A stretch of DNA of 33,953 nucleotides from Bacteroidota bacterium. GTDB lineage: Bacteria > Bacteroidota > Bacteroidia > Bacteroidales > Prolixibacteraceae. Numbering within the stretch: position 1 is the stretch's first letter; the number at the start of each line of letters is the position of its first letter. Shown here piece by piece: positions 32,693 through 33,953 of the stretch. Where the stretch lies: positions 1-33,953 of the forward strand of contig JAJRSD010000022.1 of assembly GCA_024278975.1 (NCBI GenBank), given 5' to 3'. The notes under the pieces were generated by a model. It was not told the origin of the DNA. It worked only from the letters and a program-made list of their open reading frames with translations, and did no database searches. The translations under genes were made by a program, and so were the position numbers.

Positions 32693-33737
32693 TTCTTAGT
32701 TTTAAAATTAGTTCTACTCTATATATTTTCTTTGTATTTGTAATGTTTAATTCGTGTCGTTCGGGATACAAATTATCGAGTAACTTTTTTACAGAATTAA
32801 TACCCACGCCAAAATATCCATCTTCATTACTTCTTCGGCGATACGTAGAGATATCATTTATTACAGTAAAATGCAAAGTATCATTTTGGGTTTTTACGCT
32901 AATGTTTACGTCCATTTTTTTACTTGGCTGATAAGCAAATTTAAAAGCATTTTCAACAAAAGGAATAAATAACCGGGGTTCAATTAGTAAGTTTTGCCCG
33001 GCATCTTTAAAATCTGTTGTAACATTAAATAAATCATCGCCTTTTTCTTGCTGAAAATAGATGTAGTTTTTAATAAAATCAATCTCTTTTTCAAGCACAA
33101 CTTTTTCGTTCATCTGCTCATAAGTTATGTACTGCATCAAAGATGTTAGTTTTTCAATATAAACACTTGTTTTATTAGGTTTTAGCTTTGAAATTGAATA
33201 CAGGTTATTTAATGAATTCAGAAAGAAATGCGGGCTAAATTGAGTGCTAATCAATTTCAGTTCAGCGGTTTTATTTTCAATCTCAATCTCCGTTTTTTGT
33301 TTGTCCTGTAAATACATCTCTTTTATTAACGAAGTAATTGTGCTAACAAATAATACCGCAACAGATAAAATAATAGATATTAATTTTAATAATAACCAGG
33401 CATTGGTTACTTTATTTTTACCACTTCGAAGTTGTTCTATGGTAATTCGAACATTTGAGGAATTGGAGAAAATTATCTCTTTCGAAATAAAAACATATAA
33501 AACGATAAGCCCAATTACTGACAAAAAATAGAATAATATTCGTCTTGAAGTGAAAAGTTTAGGGACTAAAATTTTACTGTTAACATATGCCAAAAGTATT
33601 AACAAAAAAACATTTAAACTTGCTTTAATTAATGATGCAGGTAACGAATTAAATTCCAATCCCGTAAAAAACAGGAACAGTAATAGAGCGAACCAGATTA
33701 CCGTTTGTATTAATATTGATGTAGTTTTATTTAGCAT
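32685..33737 (-). CDS. LytS-type sensor histidine kinase
   Basis: 350 residues. Four predicted membrane segments (about 9-25, 38-55, 66-87 and 114-135), a short coiled linker (140-165), then His_kinase PF06580 with phosphoacceptor His170 in FSPHFFLNSLNNLYS, N-box Asn263 in FIPFVENAFKFAY and G-box GVGINSVKKLLDNL (310-323). There is no extracellular sensor domain, so the signal is probably read in or at the membrane. It should phosphorylate the LytTR regulator encoded by the overlapping downstream gene, which is frameshifted here. An insertion sequence seems to begin about 50-130 bp upstream and could have replaced its promoter. Confidence 0.9.
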   Translation of the reverse strand: MLNKTTSILIQTVIWFALLLFLFFTGLEFNSLPASLIKASLNVFLLILLAYVNSKILVPKLFTSRRILFYFLSVIGLIVLYVFISKEIIFSNSSNVRITIEQLRSGKNKVTNAWLLLKLISIILSVAVLFVSTITSLIKEMYLQDKQKTEIEIENKTAELKLISTQFSPHFFLNSLNNLYSISKLKPNKTSVYIEKLTSLMQYITYEQMNEKVVLEKEIDFIKNYIYFQQEKGDDLFNVTTDFKDAGQNLLIEPRLFIPFVENAFKFAYQPSKKMDVNISVKTQNDTLHFTVINDISTYRRRSNEDGYFGVGINSVKKLLDNLYPERHELNITNTKKIYRVELILKLRND

Positions 33738-33754
33738 TTAATTTTTTAAAAATC

Positions 33755-33774
33755 AAACCCGATTTTTCGGGTTT
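33755..33774. terminator. Hairpin just upstream of the kinase gene
   Basis: Perfect 8-bp stem AAACCCGA / TCGGGTTT with a TTTT loop. In the minus direction GATTTTTAAA follows, so it could stop transcription entering the kinase gene 18 bp further on; in the plus direction CTATTTG follows. It may be a terminator or leader attenuator. Confidence 0.5.
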
Positions 33775-33779
33775 CTATT

Positions 33780-33868
33780 TGTATTGAGTCATAACTGTCC
33801 GAAAGAATAAAATAGGAAAAAAGCCAAAAAATTCCAACTTTTGAAGTGCAAACTTTTAAATTAAAATT
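33780..33868 (+). mobile_element. Probable left end of an insertion sequence
   Basis: Sequence between the hairpin and the transposase start. The inverted-repeat boundary cannot be fixed because the right end is not in the window. If real, the element inserted a few tens of bases upstream of the sensor-kinase gene and points away from it. Confidence 0.35.
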
Positions 33869-33953
33869 ATGGGCTTTCTTCCACAGCATAAAAATACTAA
33901 AAAATCAGAAAAACCATTACTGGCACAGATATTAGAATTGATACCAAATCATA
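33869..33953 (+). CDS. Partial IS4-family transposase, N-terminus (DUF4372-like)
   Basis: Open to the window edge; 28 complete codons. Reads MGFLPQHKNTKKSEKPLLAQ then ILELIPNH. The PLLAQILELIP pattern resembles the DUF4372 N-terminus of IS4-type transposases of Bacteroidota (PLFSQLLSLIP). The catalytic part lies outside the window. Only family resemblance over a short stretch supports this. Confidence 0.5.
   Translation, partial: MGFLPQHKNTKKSEKPLLAQILELIPNH

Overview
The window looks like a chromosome segment from a member of the Bacteroidota, most likely class Bacteroidia (a marine or sediment Marinilabiliales/Prolixibacteraceae-like organism is my guess). Evidence: AT-rich DNA, no Shine-Dalgarno sequences, many exact Bacteroidota -7 boxes (TAnnTTTG) upstream of genes, a type IX secretion C-terminal signal, a CarboxypepD_reg TonB receptor with a DUF4249 partner, LytS/LytTR signalling, and Bacteroidota-style lipoproteins.

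Layout. 1-628: 3' remnant of a LytS-type histidine kinase. 752-5641 (minus): operon acn-icd-gltA, three enzymes from citrate synthesis to 2-oxoglutarate, all of the mitochondrial-like type. 5878-14043: carbohydrate/esterase block with an SMP-30 lactonase, a sialate O-acetylesterase, a large secreted multidomain glycosidase with a T9SS tail, a GH29 fucosidase and the broken 3' end of a GH97 glycosidase. 14059-14320: another gene fragment and a short degenerate tandem repeat. 14475-18597: a TPR protein, then a PEGA-like lipoprotein paired with a PagL-like acyloxyacyl hydrolase. 18784-20079: DUF4143 AAA ATPase. 20163-20811: two decayed flavodoxin-type genes and a long inverted repeat. 20947-21942: DUF6528-like lipoprotein. 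21997-23770: an AbiEi/AbiEii type IV toxin-antitoxin cassette lying between two copies of the last 106 bp of purL. 23665-27354: intact purL. 27544-27867: small lipoprotein. 27944-28029: tRNA-Leu(GAG). 28695-33737 (minus): sensor kinase, frameshifted LytTR regulator, TonB-dependent receptor and DUF4249 lipoprotein. 33869-end: start of an IS4-like transposase.

How it works together. Core metabolism (acn-icd-gltA, purL, tRNA-Leu) alternates with accessory DNA showing much decay: at least six broken genes are visible. The most interesting structure is the AbiE anti-phage cassette. It is flanked by direct repeats of the purL 3' end and has a perfect 25-bp inverted repeat in its promoter region. 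The sequence suggests insertion at an attachment-like site in the 3' end of purL that left one functional and one dead copy of that end. A second notable point is the surface-sensing locus at the right end: the response regulator carries a one-base frameshift in an A6 run, and an insertion sequence begins just upstream of the kinase, so this regulatory pair may be failing or phase-variable.
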